Assembly: GCA_900544535.1 (NCBI GenBank)
Contig: UQVH01000004.1
Span: 1-64,000 of the forward strand
DNA length: 64,000 bases
Direction of reading: 5' to 3'
Origin: an uncultured Bacteroidales bacterium
GTDB taxonomy: Bacteria; Bacteroidota; Bacteroidia; Bacteroidales; Muribaculaceae
In this document: positions 31,426 to 40,149 of the stretch, in pieces
Position numbering within the stretch: position 1 is the first letter of the stretch
Layout of the letters: every line of letters starts with the position of its first letter
The notes under the pieces: generated by a model
What the model was told of the DNA's origin: nothing
The model's input: the letters and a program-made list of their open reading frames with translations, nothing else
The model's database searches: none
Position numbers and translations under genes: made by a program

Positions 31426-32562
31426 TCAGGCAGTGGTATCGTGCTTTCGGTCCATTGCATACCAGGCATAGGCTATGTAGGCCACCACAAAGGGCACGAT
31501 CACCGAAACCCAGCTCATGCAGGTGAGTGTGAAGCGGCTTGACGAGCTGTTGAAGATTGTGAGCGACGATGACGGATCAGTCAGCGAGGGATAGTAGGGG
31601 GTATTGTTGTAGCCTGCGATCCAGAAAAGTGAGAGGACGACAAGCACTGTGCCTGTGCCGCTCCACCATATTCCGTCAGTCCAGTGTCCGGCGAATGCCG
31701 AGCGGATCACCGCGTAGAGCACCATCACTACACCGACAAGGAAGATCACCAGAGTCCAGGGCATTTCGATCAGATTGTAGAAATATTTGAATTCGCGTAG
31801 CTGAAATGAGCTTCGTCCGCCGTCGATTCCGCCGTCGAAAGTGGTCTCAAGACCGGCTTCCGAGAGTAGCAGCCCGACGAACAGCAGGAAGAAGACCACG
31901 AAAATCACGGCGTTGACCAGCACCCTGCGGCGGTTCGCTTTGAAAAAGCTGTCGTCCTGCGGATTGTTGTTGAGCAGATAGAGGGCAGCCTGTGTGCGGG
32001 CGAGGAAAAGCACTGCGAAGCCGAGAATCAGGTTTTTCCAATAAAAAATCGCTTCGAAACCGTGAGTCGGGGCCCATACGGAGATCACGGGAGCGGCTCC
32101 GTCGAGGATATTGCCTTTGCTCACTGAAAATTCGGCTCCGAAGAAGAACATCGACACGGCGACTCCGAGCAGTATACAGCCCACGCAGCCGTTGATAAAG
32201 AGGAAAGTGTCATATGTCCGTGTGCCGAAAAGATTGCCGGGTTTGGAGCGGAATTCATAGCTGACGGCCTGAAGAACGAAGCTGATCAGTATGAGCATCC
32301 AGAGCCAGTAGGCGCCACCGAAACTTGTGGAGTAAAAGAGTGGGAACGAGGCGAAAAACGCGCCACCGAAAACGACAAGAGTCGTGAATGTCAGTTCCCA
32401 TTTGTGACCGAAAGTGCTGATCATCCGGCGCGACGCCTCGGAGGAGTCGCTGACGCTCAGGAGAAATGTCTGTCCACCCTGTACGAAGAGCAGAAACACC
32501 AACAACGCTCCGAGGACTGAGATGAGCAGCCACCAGTATGTCTGTAAGGATTCGAGTTCCAT
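31426..32562 (-). CDS. cydB: Cytochrome bd quinol oxidase subunit II
   Basis: The 378-residue second subunit of the cytochrome bd oxidase, which reduces oxygen at high affinity and helps anaerobes survive traces of oxygen. Eight to nine membrane helices are visible. The N-terminal helix (YWWLLISVLGALLVFLLFVQGG) carries the GGQT motif, followed by SEASRRMISTFGHKWELTFTT. Partner of CydA, located 30 nt upstream on the same strand. Confidence 0.95.
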   Translation of the reverse strand: MELESLQTYWWLLISVLGALLVFLLFVQGGQTFLLSVSDSSEASRRMISTFGHKWELTFTTLVVFGGAFFASFPLFYSTSFGGAYWLWMLILISFVLQAVSYEFRSKPGNLFGTRTYDTFLFINGCVGCILLGVAVSMFFFGAEFSVSKGNILDGAAPVISVWAPTHGFEAIFYWKNLILGFAVLFLARTQAALYLLNNNPQDDSFFKANRRRVLVNAVIFVVFFLLFVGLLLSEAGLETTFDGGIDGGRSSFQLREFKYFYNLIEMPWTLVIFLVGVVMVLYAVIRSAFAGHWTDGIWWSGTGTVLVVLSLFWIAGYNNTPYYPSLTDPSSSLTIFNSSSSRFTLTCMSWVSVIVPFVVAYIAYAWYAMDRKHDTTA

Positions 32563-32592
32563 GATTTGATATTACAGTTAGAGGGTGATACA

Positions 32593-34146
32593 TTAGTTTT
32601 CGTTTTCCGGACCGCGGCGGATCTGGTTGATCATTATGGCGATCTCGGCGACAAGAAGTGCGGTGAAGACTGCTGCGAACATCCAGAAGGTCAGCTGGAC
32701 GGTAGAGGCCGAGATCGCTGAAATGGCTGCACGTGCCGGCATGAGACCTTCGATGATCCAGGGCTGGCGTCCGACTTCGGCAGTCACCCAGCCGGCCTCG
32801 GAGCAGATCCATACGACCGGAATGGTGAGCATCGCCACCCATTGCCACCATTTTTTCTCCCAAAGACGGCTGCCTCGCACAGAGCTGACGACACCGAGGA
32901 TGAAGAAGAGCAGCAGGTAGCCTCCTGCGAGAACCATGATGTGGAAAGAATAGAATGTCATGCCTACCGGAGGCACTGCTTCGTCAGGAGAGTCGAGGTA
33001 GCCGTAGCCGAAATAGCGGTAGTCTTCCTTGAGACGGGCGCGGGCTTCATCCATCGCACCCTTGTCGCCGGCGGCCATGGCTTTGTCGAAGTCGCGGAGG
33101 GCTTCGTGGGCGCGTTTGCCGATGGCGATGCGTTCGGCATAGGAGTCGGTTCTGATCGTATCACCTTCAGGAGTGAGGCTGATGCCGTCGATGAGGTCGT
33201 TGATACCGGGAACGAAGGTGTTGGCGTCATGGTTGGCCAGGATCGAGAGTCCGTAGGGGATTGATATGTCAAAGAGGAACGGCGACTTGCCGTCGGTGCG
33301 CGATTTCGAGGGGTCGAGCAGACCGATGCCTACGATCTCCTGACCTACCTTACCATTGTAAAGTCCTTCCATGGCTGCGAGTTTCATCGGCTGCACACGG
33401 GCTACCTGCACGGCAGAGCCGTCGCCGGTCCAGAGGGTGAGGACGATGCCGACAAGTCCGGTCCAGCCTGCCACCTTTATGGAGTCGAGTGCGAAATCAC
33501 GGCGGCGCTTCTTGAGCAGGAACCAGGCGCTGACACCGCAGACAAAGGCTGCACCTACGACCCATCCGTCAAAAACGGCATGGAAAAATTTGTTGACGGC
33601 CACAGGCGAGAGCACTACATCCCAGAAGTTGTCCATGACGTTGCGCATCTGACCCGGATCGAACTCCATGCCGACAGGGTATTGCATCCAGGCATTGGCT
33701 ATAAGAATCCACAGTGCGGATATGGAGGCTCCGAGAGCTGTCAGCCATGTGGATGCGAGGTGAAATCCGGGACTCACTTTTTTCCAGCCGAAGAACATTA
33801 CGGCTATGAAAGTGGCCTCCATGAAGAAAGCTAACAATCCCTCGATGGCGAGCGGTGCACCGAAGATGTCGCCGACAAACCAGCTGTAATTCGACCAGTT
33901 TGTGCCGAATTCGAATTCAAGAATGATACCGGTGGCTACACCCATGGCAAAGTTTATGCCGAAGAGTGTCATCCAGAACTTGGTGATGTGGAGCCACTTC
34001 TCGCTGCGTGTGCGGAAATAGATGGTCTCCATGATTCCGACAATTACGCTCAGGCCGAGTGTGAGCGGCACAAAGAGCCAGTGATACATGGCGGTGAGGG
34101 CAAACTGCCATCGCGACCAGTCGACTACGGTCATCAAATCGTCCAT
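32593..34146 (-). CDS. cydA: Cytochrome bd quinol oxidase subunit I
   Basis: The 517-residue catalytic subunit of cytochrome bd. Heme ligand candidates are present: His22 in TAMYHWLFVPLTLG, the His in NKFFHAVFDGWVVG, and the Met in YSFHIMVLAGGY. The catalytic acidic pair is in the helix with GTNWSNYSWFVGDIFGAPLA and EGLLAFFMEATF. The quinol-binding loop (about 250-385) is intermediate in length and rich in charged residues. Second gene of DUF4492-cydA-cydB. Confidence 0.96.
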   Translation of the reverse strand: MDDLMTVVDWSRWQFALTAMYHWLFVPLTLGLSVIVGIMETIYFRTRSEKWLHITKFWMTLFGINFAMGVATGIILEFEFGTNWSNYSWFVGDIFGAPLAIEGLLAFFMEATFIAVMFFGWKKVSPGFHLASTWLTALGASISALWILIANAWMQYPVGMEFDPGQMRNVMDNFWDVVLSPVAVNKFFHAVFDGWVVGAAFVCGVSAWFLLKKRRRDFALDSIKVAGWTGLVGIVLTLWTGDGSAVQVARVQPMKLAAMEGLYNGKVGQEIVGIGLLDPSKSRTDGKSPFLFDISIPYGLSILANHDANTFVPGINDLIDGISLTPEGDTIRTDSYAERIAIGKRAHEALRDFDKAMAAGDKGAMDEARARLKEDYRYFGYGYLDSPDEAVPPVGMTFYSFHIMVLAGGYLLLFFILGVVSSVRGSRLWEKKWWQWVAMLTIPVVWICSEAGWVTAEVGRQPWIIEGLMPARAAISAISASTVQLTFWMFAAVFTALLVAEIAIMINQIRRGPENEN

Positions 34147-34237
34147 ACTCTTTTGTTTTTATTGTTTGATTTATAGTTGAGTTATATATAGTTGAAAACG
34201 TCGGTCTGTACATCGGACTAAAGAGGCCGGTCAGCCG

Positions 34238-34498
34238 TTATCTGTTAATGAGCGATTCCCTCACGGCTTCAGCGCGTTCGGCATCGTTGTCGTAGTCGCT
34301 CGAAAGAATGTCGGGGAAAAAGAAGAGTTTGAAGATGAAAAACAGAATGAAGAGCTTTATCAGAATCAGAAGCCACAGTTTTTTACCGACTGTCATCGAA
34401 CGAAATCCGTCGACGTAAAATGACAATATGCGCCTGAAGAGGTTTCTCTGTGCAGGGAATTGCCTGTCTGTCGTCCGGCTTTTCGGATAATCGGTCAT
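34238..34498 (-). CDS. DUF4492 small membrane protein of the cyd operon
   Basis: An 86-residue protein with one membrane helix (LWLLILIKLFILFFIFKLFFF) preceded by the DUF4492 signature FYVDGFRSMTVGKKLW. DUF4492 proteins are encoded just before cydA in Bacteroidetes and probably serve as a small accessory subunit or assembly factor, like CydX in Proteobacteria (inference). The start at 34498 is chosen over 34570 because the -7 box at 34568-34575 overlaps the longer reading. Confidence 0.85.
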   Translation of the reverse strand: MTDYPKSRTTDRQFPAQRNLFRRILSFYVDGFRSMTVGKKLWLLILIKLFILFFIFKLFFFPDILSSDYDNDAERAEAVRESLINR

Positions 34499-34567
34499 AA
34501 CATGTATTGATAGGTTATAAGATATGTCTGTATAACACTTTTGTGGTGTGAAAGTGAGATGCGATAG

Positions 34568-34575
34568 CAAAAGTA
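34568..34575 (-). promoter_or_regulatory. -7 promoter box of the DUF4492-cydAB operon
   Basis: TACTTTTG on the minus strand, 69 nt before the ATG at 34498. No second promoter is seen before cydA. Confidence 0.6.
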
Positions 34576-34655
34576 TATATATTTTTGCGGGTTGTGAAAT
34601 ATATTTTGCTGTTGTTTAACATTAGTCTTTATTTTCAGATCTTGATCCAAACATT

Positions 34656-34663
34656 TAATTTTG
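34656..34663 (+). promoter_or_regulatory. -7 promoter box of the TlpA-like lipoprotein gene
   Basis: TAATTTTG, 112 nt before the ATG at 34776, giving a leader of about 105 nt. Divergent from the cyd operon promoter. Confidence 0.6.
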
Positions 34664-34775
34664 CAGGCAAAACAGTCCAAAAATTGGAATTTGGAATAAG
34701 GATGCGGTATCAGGACAATATAGCGATACCGGCATAATCATCGGTCTGAAAACCTCTTTAATTTTTTATATCTAC

Positions 34776-35804
34776 ATGAAACATTCATTATTTTATGCGG
34801 GCGCACTGCTGTTGCTGGCGTCCTGCGCCCAAACGGGCAAACCTCACTACACAGTGACTTACAATGCCGAAGAAGCAGGCTTGGACGGAAAGACTGCCTA
34901 TATCTGGGATTTCGACAAGGACGTGAACATCGACAGCGCCGTAATCAAGAACGGCGTCGCCGTGTTTGACAACGAAATCGACGGTTCGCGTTATGTGTCG
35001 ATTCTGATTGACGGCCGCAGCGTAGGCGAATTTTTCCTTGAAGCCGATTCTATCGCCATCACTGAGGGAATGGCCGAGGGCGGTAAGCTCAACGGATTGC
35101 ACAACCAGTACTGGCACGACCGCATGGCTCTGATTTCGGAGTTCAATGCCTTGCCCGATTCAATGAAACAGCAACGCGGTCAGGAGTATCAGGACCGCAT
35201 CGACGGTATGGAGAGCAAACTGAGAGAGGAGAACATCGAAAATGCCCTCGGATATTACTATTTCTTCTATGGTCCCGGTCGCGAAATGGACCTCAACCAG
35301 CTCGACTCGGCCATAGCCGCACATCCTGTCCTCGGCGAGTACAACCGCATTCAGAAAATACGTGACTCATTCATGAAGCAGGCCGAGACTTCGGAGGGCA
35401 AGATGTTCAAGGACTTCGAAGTGACTTATAATGATTCGGTGTTCCGCCTGAGCGACCATGTTGGCAAAGGCAAATATGTGCTTGTCGATTTCTGGGCAAG
35501 CTGGTGCGGTCCGTGCATCCGTCAGACAGCCGTCATTAAGGACCTCTACAAGGAATACGGCCCGAAAGGTCTTGAAGTGATCGGCGTTGCCGTGTGGGAC
35601 AAGCCCGAAGATACGCTGAAAGGCATCGAGAGCCATGAACTCCCCTGGATGAATGTCATCAACGCTCAGAGCATCCCGACTGACATCTACGGCATTCAGG
35701 GCATCCCTTGCATCATCCTTTTCGGCCCTGACGGTAAGATTCTGAGCCGCGACAAGCAGGATAACGACCTCCGCGAGGCAGTGGCCAAAGCAATGGAATT
35801 TTGA
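34776..35804 (+). CDS. TlpA-like thiol-disulfide oxidoreductase lipoprotein
   Basis: A 342-residue lipoprotein (lipobox LASC, Cys17). The N-terminal part (about 25-200) resembles the DUF4369 beta-domain common in Bacteroidetes TlpA proteins. The C-terminal thioredoxin fold (about 205-342) has VLVDFWASWCGPCIRQ with active site WCGPC and the cis-proline in GIQGIPCIILF. It is likely a periplasmic reductant for exported proteins. A cysteine follows the cis-proline (IPC), as in many Bacteroidetes homologues. Single gene with its own promoter and terminator. Confidence 0.92.
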   Translation: MKHSLFYAGALLLLASCAQTGKPHYTVTYNAEEAGLDGKTAYIWDFDKDVNIDSAVIKNGVAVFDNEIDGSRYVSILIDGRSVGEFFLEADSIAITEGMAEGGKLNGLHNQYWHDRMALISEFNALPDSMKQQRGQEYQDRIDGMESKLREENIENALGYYYFFYGPGREMDLNQLDSAIAAHPVLGEYNRIQKIRDSFMKQAETSEGKMFKDFEVTYNDSVFRLSDHVGKGKYVLVDFWASWCGPCIRQTAVIKDLYKEYGPKGLEVIGVAVWDKPEDTLKGIESHELPWMNVINAQSIPTDIYGIQGIPCIILFGPDGKILSRDKQDNDLREAVAKAMEF

Positions 35805-35830
35805 TCGTCTGAGACGGCGGTTACTTAAAA

Positions 35831-35875
35831 CAACAAGATCCCGGAATTTCGGTTCCGGGATCTTGTTGCATTTTA
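35831..35875. terminator. Bidirectional terminator between tlpA-like gene and secDF
   Basis: A 16-bp perfect stem CAACAAGATCCCGGAA / TTCCGGGATCTTGTTG (35831-35846, 35853-35868) with a TTTCGG loop. T-rich sequence follows on the plus strand, and A-rich sequence precedes it for the minus direction. Confidence 0.92.
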
Positions 35876-35909
35876 TCTAAGACTGCTCAGGGAGCAGACT
35901 GTTGTCGGA

Positions 35910-38801
35910 TCAGGCCTTGACTGCTTTCTTGGCGCTGCGGCGGGCGTCGGTGATGTAGGCGACGGGGGCAGCTACGTAGATGGTGGCAAGTGTACCGATG
36001 ATCACACCGAAGATCATTGCGAAGACGAATGAACGGATGGCGTCGCCGCCGAGGATGAAGATGCAGAGGAGCACAAGGAGTGTCGAGCATGAAGTCATCA
36101 CTGTACGGCCGAGGGTTGAGTTCATCGAACTGTTGATTGTGTCGAAGAAGTTCTGCTTGGGATAGAGCTGGACGTTTTCACGGACACGGTCGAAGACTAC
36201 CACGGTGTCGTTGATCTGATAACCGATAACTGTAAGGATAGCGGCGATGAACGACTGGTCGATTTCCATCGCGAAGGGGAAGAGGCCCCAGAAAAGCGAG
36301 TAGAAGCCGATGATTGTGAAGGCTGTGAATGCTACGGCTGCAAGTGCACCGAGAGAGAAGGCGATGTTGCGGAAACGGAGCAGGATGTAGAAGAACATCG
36401 CGAGGAGGGCGAGGATCACGGCGATGTAGGCGTCGGTGCGCATGTCGTTGGCCACGGTAGGACCTACTTTCTGCGACGACATGATGCCGATGTTCTCGTT
36501 GGTTGTCGAGAAGTCCTCGATGCTCATGCCGTTGAGGTGGTTCTCAAGACCCTTGTAGAGGATGCCGGTGATTTCGTTGTCGATGCCTTCTTCGTCAGAG
36601 TCGATCTTGTAGTTGGTCGAGATGCGGACCTTGGTGTCGTCATCAATGGTGATGACGCTGAGCTGAGCGCCGTCGAAGAGGGGCGCGAGTTGGGCCTGAA
36701 GTTCATGAGTCTTGACGGGGTGATCGAACTGAACCACATAGTTGCGGCCGCCGGAGAAGTCGATGCCCTGATTGAGGCCGCGGACAAAGAACGAGATGAT
36801 GACGATGGCAACAACCGCACCTACGATGCCGAAGCTGACCTTACGGGCAGCAAGGAAGTTGAAGTGGGTGTTGGAGAACATCTTGGCCGAAAGGGGAGTG
36901 GTGAAGGTCAGTTTCTCGAAGGGTTTGGTCTTGGCACACATTATATATATAAGGCGTGTCAGGTAAACGGCGGTGAAGAACGAGCAGACGATACCGATGA
37001 TGAGGGTGGTTGCGAAGCCCTTGATAGGACCTGTACCGAAGAGCAGGAGGATCACGCCGGTGATGATCGAAGTGAGGTTCGAGTCAAAGATGGCAGAGAA
37101 GGCGTTGCTGTAACCGTCGGCGATGGCGGTGCGGACGCTCTTGCCTGCGCGGAGTTCTTCTTTGGCACGTTCGTAGATAAGCACGTTTGCATCGACTGCC
37201 ATACCGAGGGCGAGCACGATACCGGCAATACCGGAGAGCGTCAGCACGGCCTGGAAGGATGCGAGGATGCCGAAGGTGAAGAAGATGTTGAAAATAAGTG
37301 CGATGTTGGCGATGATGCCGGGGATGAGTCCGTAGAAGAGACACATGAAGATCATCAGGAGCACTATGGCGATGATGAACGACCAGAGACCGTCGTGGAT
37401 GGCCTGTTCGCCGAGCGACGGACCGATCACGGTGTCGGAGATGATGTCTACCTTGGCAGCCATCTTACCGCTCTTGAGCACGTTGGCAAGGTCCTTTGCT
37501 TCGTCGGTGGTGAAGTTGCCGGTGATCTGCGAGCGGCCGCCTTCAATCACAGAGTTGACGTTGGGCGAGGAGTAAACCTGATTGTCAAGCACGATTGCCA
37601 CGGGCTTGTTGATGTTGGCGGCGGTGATGCGGGCCCACTGGCGGGCAGCTTCGGGCTTCATGTTCATCGAAACATAGTTGCCGGTCATAGCGTCGTAGTC
37701 GCTGGTAGCCGAGGTGATGACGTCGCCGCTGAGTGCGGGCTTGCCGTTGGAAGTCTTGAGGGCTACGAGCTGATAGATGCTGAGGTTGCGCTTGCCGCGT
37801 ACAGAGTCATCCACCTGCACGATCTCAGGCTTGAATTCCCAGGCCAGCTTGAGGTTGGAGGGAAGGATGCCTTTGGCGACGTTGGACGCGAGGATGGCGT
37901 TGATGGTGTCGCGGGCAGTCTCAGTTGCCGAGCCTACGTTGATGGGGTTGTAGGGATTGCCTACCTGTACGAAATAGTCGAAGAGACCTTTGCCGTTGCC
38001 GGTCGAGTCGGTGCGCAGGGCATTGTCGAGAGCCTGAAGCATCGGTGCGATGTCGTTGACGGGGGTAGTTTCGTAGAATTCGAGGTTGGCGCTTGATTTG
38101 AGAAGCTCGCGTACACGGTCGTGTTCCTTCACACCCGGAAGTTCAAGGAGGATCTGTCCGTCCTTTTCAAGTTCCTGAATGTTGGGGGCAACGACACCGA
38201 ACTGGTCGATACGGGTGCGGAGCACGTTGGTCGAGCTGCTGACGCGGTCTTTCACTTCCTGACGGAGCGAGTTTTTGATGGCGTCCATGTTGTCGCCGCG
38301 CTTCACCTGGTCTTTAAACACAACCGAAAGGTCGCCCTGCGGGTCGAGCTTGCGGTATTCTGCGCAAAAGACGTCAATGAAGTCATTGCTCTTGTTAGCA
38401 CGTGTGATTGAATCGGCGTTGACAACGGCGCGTTCGAAGTAGGGATTGCCTTCGGCGTTGGCCATTGAGCGGAGAATGTCAGGGACTGACACCTGGAGGG
38501 TTACGTTCATACCACCCTTGAGGTCAAGGCCGAGACCGACTCCGAGCTTCTGTACTTCATTGAATGTATAGCCTAAATAAACTTTTTCGTTAGCGATGTT
38601 CTTGATGTACTCGCTATAAGCTTTACGTTTAGTTTCAGGGCTGTTGTTGTCTTTGGCGGCCTCGACGGCGGCATATTCTTCCGCTTTCTTCTCGTAGTGG
38701 TTGGTGACTAACGTGAAAGAAAGGTAGAACAGGCAGATGAGCACCATGAACACGGCGATCACACCTGCAACAACACTTCCCAAAGATCCTTTGCTTTGCA
38801 T
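35910..38801 (-). CDS. secDF: Protein translocase SecDF fusion
   Basis: A 963-residue fusion of SecD and SecF, which use the proton gradient to pull exported proteins across the inner membrane. The SecD half (about 1-630) has helix 1, the P1 head domain with LGLDLKGGMNVTLQV and the helix 2-6 block with AIVLLMIFMCLFYGLIPG and LALGMAVDANVLIYERAKEE. The SecF half (about 650-963) has GIDFSGGRNYVVQF, VIGYQINDTVVVFDRVREN and NSTLGRTVMTS. The conserved proton-path Asp/Arg residues in VDANVLIYER and NDTVVVFDR are present. Fused SecDF is usual for Bacteroidetes. Confidence 0.97.
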   Translation of the reverse strand: MQSKGSLGSVVAGVIAVFMVLICLFYLSFTLVTNHYEKKAEEYAAVEAAKDNNSPETKRKAYSEYIKNIANEKVYLGYTFNEVQKLGVGLGLDLKGGMNVTLQVSVPDILRSMANAEGNPYFERAVVNADSITRANKSNDFIDVFCAEYRKLDPQGDLSVVFKDQVKRGDNMDAIKNSLRQEVKDRVSSSTNVLRTRIDQFGVVAPNIQELEKDGQILLELPGVKEHDRVRELLKSSANLEFYETTPVNDIAPMLQALDNALRTDSTGNGKGLFDYFVQVGNPYNPINVGSATETARDTINAILASNVAKGILPSNLKLAWEFKPEIVQVDDSVRGKRNLSIYQLVALKTSNGKPALSGDVITSATSDYDAMTGNYVSMNMKPEAARQWARITAANINKPVAIVLDNQVYSSPNVNSVIEGGRSQITGNFTTDEAKDLANVLKSGKMAAKVDIISDTVIGPSLGEQAIHDGLWSFIIAIVLLMIFMCLFYGLIPGIIANIALIFNIFFTFGILASFQAVLTLSGIAGIVLALGMAVDANVLIYERAKEELRAGKSVRTAIADGYSNAFSAIFDSNLTSIITGVILLLFGTGPIKGFATTLIIGIVCSFFTAVYLTRLIYIMCAKTKPFEKLTFTTPLSAKMFSNTHFNFLAARKVSFGIVGAVVAIVIISFFVRGLNQGIDFSGGRNYVVQFDHPVKTHELQAQLAPLFDGAQLSVITIDDDTKVRISTNYKIDSDEEGIDNEITGILYKGLENHLNGMSIEDFSTTNENIGIMSSQKVGPTVANDMRTDAYIAVILALLAMFFYILLRFRNIAFSLGALAAVAFTAFTIIGFYSLFWGLFPFAMEIDQSFIAAILTVIGYQINDTVVVFDRVRENVQLYPKQNFFDTINSSMNSTLGRTVMTSCSTLLVLLCIFILGGDAIRSFVFAMIFGVIIGTLATIYVAAPVAYITDARRSAKKAVKA

Positions 38802-38895
38802 TGTGTTAAAGTGATGTATTTAAAGAGTTAGTTAAAATTGATTCAGAATTTGATTTTCATGGATAAAAACTGGTAAAGAGCCAATTTTCAGACTG

Positions 38896-38903
38896 CAAAT
38901 ATA
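38896..38903 (-). promoter_or_regulatory. -7 promoter box of secDF
   Basis: TATATTTG on the minus strand, 94 nt before the secDF ATG at 38801. Confidence 0.6.
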
Positions 38904-39001
38904 CGAAAATTCTTTTAAATGCCCTCGCAGGAGGGCTGATTTTTGTGTTTATTGTACTTCTTGACTGTTTTTGGAGGCAATTAGCTGGCAGTTAGGGTGA
39001 T

Positions 39002-39559
39002 TCAGAATTCTCTGCATGCAACGGCGATCTGTTGGCCGTCCGGAAGGGAACGGAAGGTGAGCGAAAATTCCGTTCCGCGGGCTGTTGCGGAGGTAAATGT
39101 CGGGGCTACGGCGATTTCCGCAAGCGGCAGTCCGAGAGAGAGGGCGGCTTTGTAGACGGCCTCTTTCGCAGTCCATAATTTGAGAAGAAGCTGCAATAGA
39201 GAATCTTCGTCGGGCGCGGCATCGGCAAGTTGCTTTTCGGTTGTGGAGAGAATCCGAGGGGCGACTTTCAGCAGCTGACGGCGTGGCGATTCGATGTCTA
39301 CACCTATATTAATATAGCTGGCGCGGCTGACGGCGAGGATGCAGGCGGTTCCGGAATGTGAGATGGAAATTTTAGTATCGGGCTGCCCGACAATGAATGG
39401 TGCTCCCTCAGGGGTATGGCCGAGGAGGGTGTCGGGGCCGAAGGCTTCGGCTATCAGCTCCCTGACGGCCGCTTGCTCGCGGTCGCGTCTCGATCCGGCA
39501 CCGTCAGGAATCGGGCAGAGGTAGAGCTGGCAGTACGCGGTGGAGATAAATTCACTCAT
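39002..39559 (-). CDS. 4'-phosphopantetheinyl transferase (Sfp type)
   Basis: A 185-residue Sfp-type enzyme that transfers phosphopantetheine from CoA to carrier proteins. It shows KISISHSGTACILAVS, the Mg-binding GVDIESPRR and the signature LLKLWTAKEAVYKA. The start at 39559 overlaps the gldD stop by eight bases (ATGAGTGA), implying coupled translation; the longer in-frame reading from 39694 lies wholly inside gldD. It is the last gene of gldE-gldD-PPTase. Substrates in this window could be AcpP (24426); no peptidyl carrier protein is present. Confidence 0.88.
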   Translation of the reverse strand: MSEFISTAYCQLYLCPIPDGAGSRRDREQAAVRELIAEAFGPDTLLGHTPEGAPFIVGQPDTKISISHSGTACILAVSRASYINIGVDIESPRRQLLKVAPRILSTTEKQLADAAPDEDSLLQLLLKLWTAKEAVYKAALSLGLPLAEIAVAPTFTSATARGTEFSLTFRSLPDGQQIAVACREF

Positions 39560-40145
39560 CGGCACAGTTTTTGAGGAGATAAAGCATGTCGTCTCTGACG
39601 GCCCGGACCATCGGAGCGATGGAGTCGGGCGAGGAGCCGGGCGGAAGGTTGAGATAGAAAGCGCCTGAGAGAATATTGACGGAATCAGTCGCAAGAAGCT
39701 GTACGGGAGTTGTCAGCGACGTGACAGTCTCGGCCAATTCGCAGTGCCAGTTACCGGCAGAAGTCAGTTCGGTAAGGATTGTGGTCGCTGCGCCTGCGTT
39801 CAGCTCCATGCGTTCACGGCGGTTGCCGAGGTTTTTTTCAAATTCAGCGGGAGAGGTGGCCGACAGGGTCAGATAGAGTGTGGCGTTTCTGAACTGGGGA
39901 TAGGTAACGGTGATCCACCACGAGGCGTCGTCCTTACGGTCGATGCCGACTGTCGCTTCGGAGTTGAAACACAGCCGGGCCGGCCCGACGGTGCGGGCTG
40001 TGTAGCTGTTGCCCGGAAGAGTGAGGCGCGGCCATCCTTCAGGTTTTGGGACGGCGTTGCCGTGGCCTTGTTCCGTGCATGAGTCTGCGATTGCCACGGC
40101 AAGAAGGCATATCAGCAGTGATAGAATTTGTCCGATTGCTTTCAT
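39552..40145 (-). CDS. gldD: GldD-like lipoprotein
   Basis: A 197-residue lipoprotein (signal then IADSC, Cys23) resembling GldD of Flavobacterium gliding motility. Shared traits are the post-lipobox VPKPEGWPRLTLP, the strand WWITVTYPQFRNATLYLT and the C-terminal DSVNILSGAFYLNLPP followed by DSIAPMVRAVRDDMLYLL. GldD is conserved in non-gliding Bacteroidetes as well, so this does not show motility. It lies 4 nt after gldE and overlaps the PPTase gene, the common order in Bacteroidales. Confidence 0.82.
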   Translation of the reverse strand: MKAIGQILSLLICLLAVAIADSCTEQGHGNAVPKPEGWPRLTLPGNSYTARTVGPARLCFNSEATVGIDRKDDASWWITVTYPQFRNATLYLTLSATSPAEFEKNLGNRRERMELNAGAATTILTELTSAGNWHCELAETVTSLTTPVQLLATDSVNILSGAFYLNLPPGSSPDSIAPMVRAVRDDMLYLLKNCADE

Positions 40146-40149
40146 TGTT

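Noticed and set aside
36537..38096. Plus-strand 519-codon frame opposite secDF
   Set aside because: Composition is acidic and repetitive, it is antisense to the SecDF fusion, and no start region or promoter box is seen.
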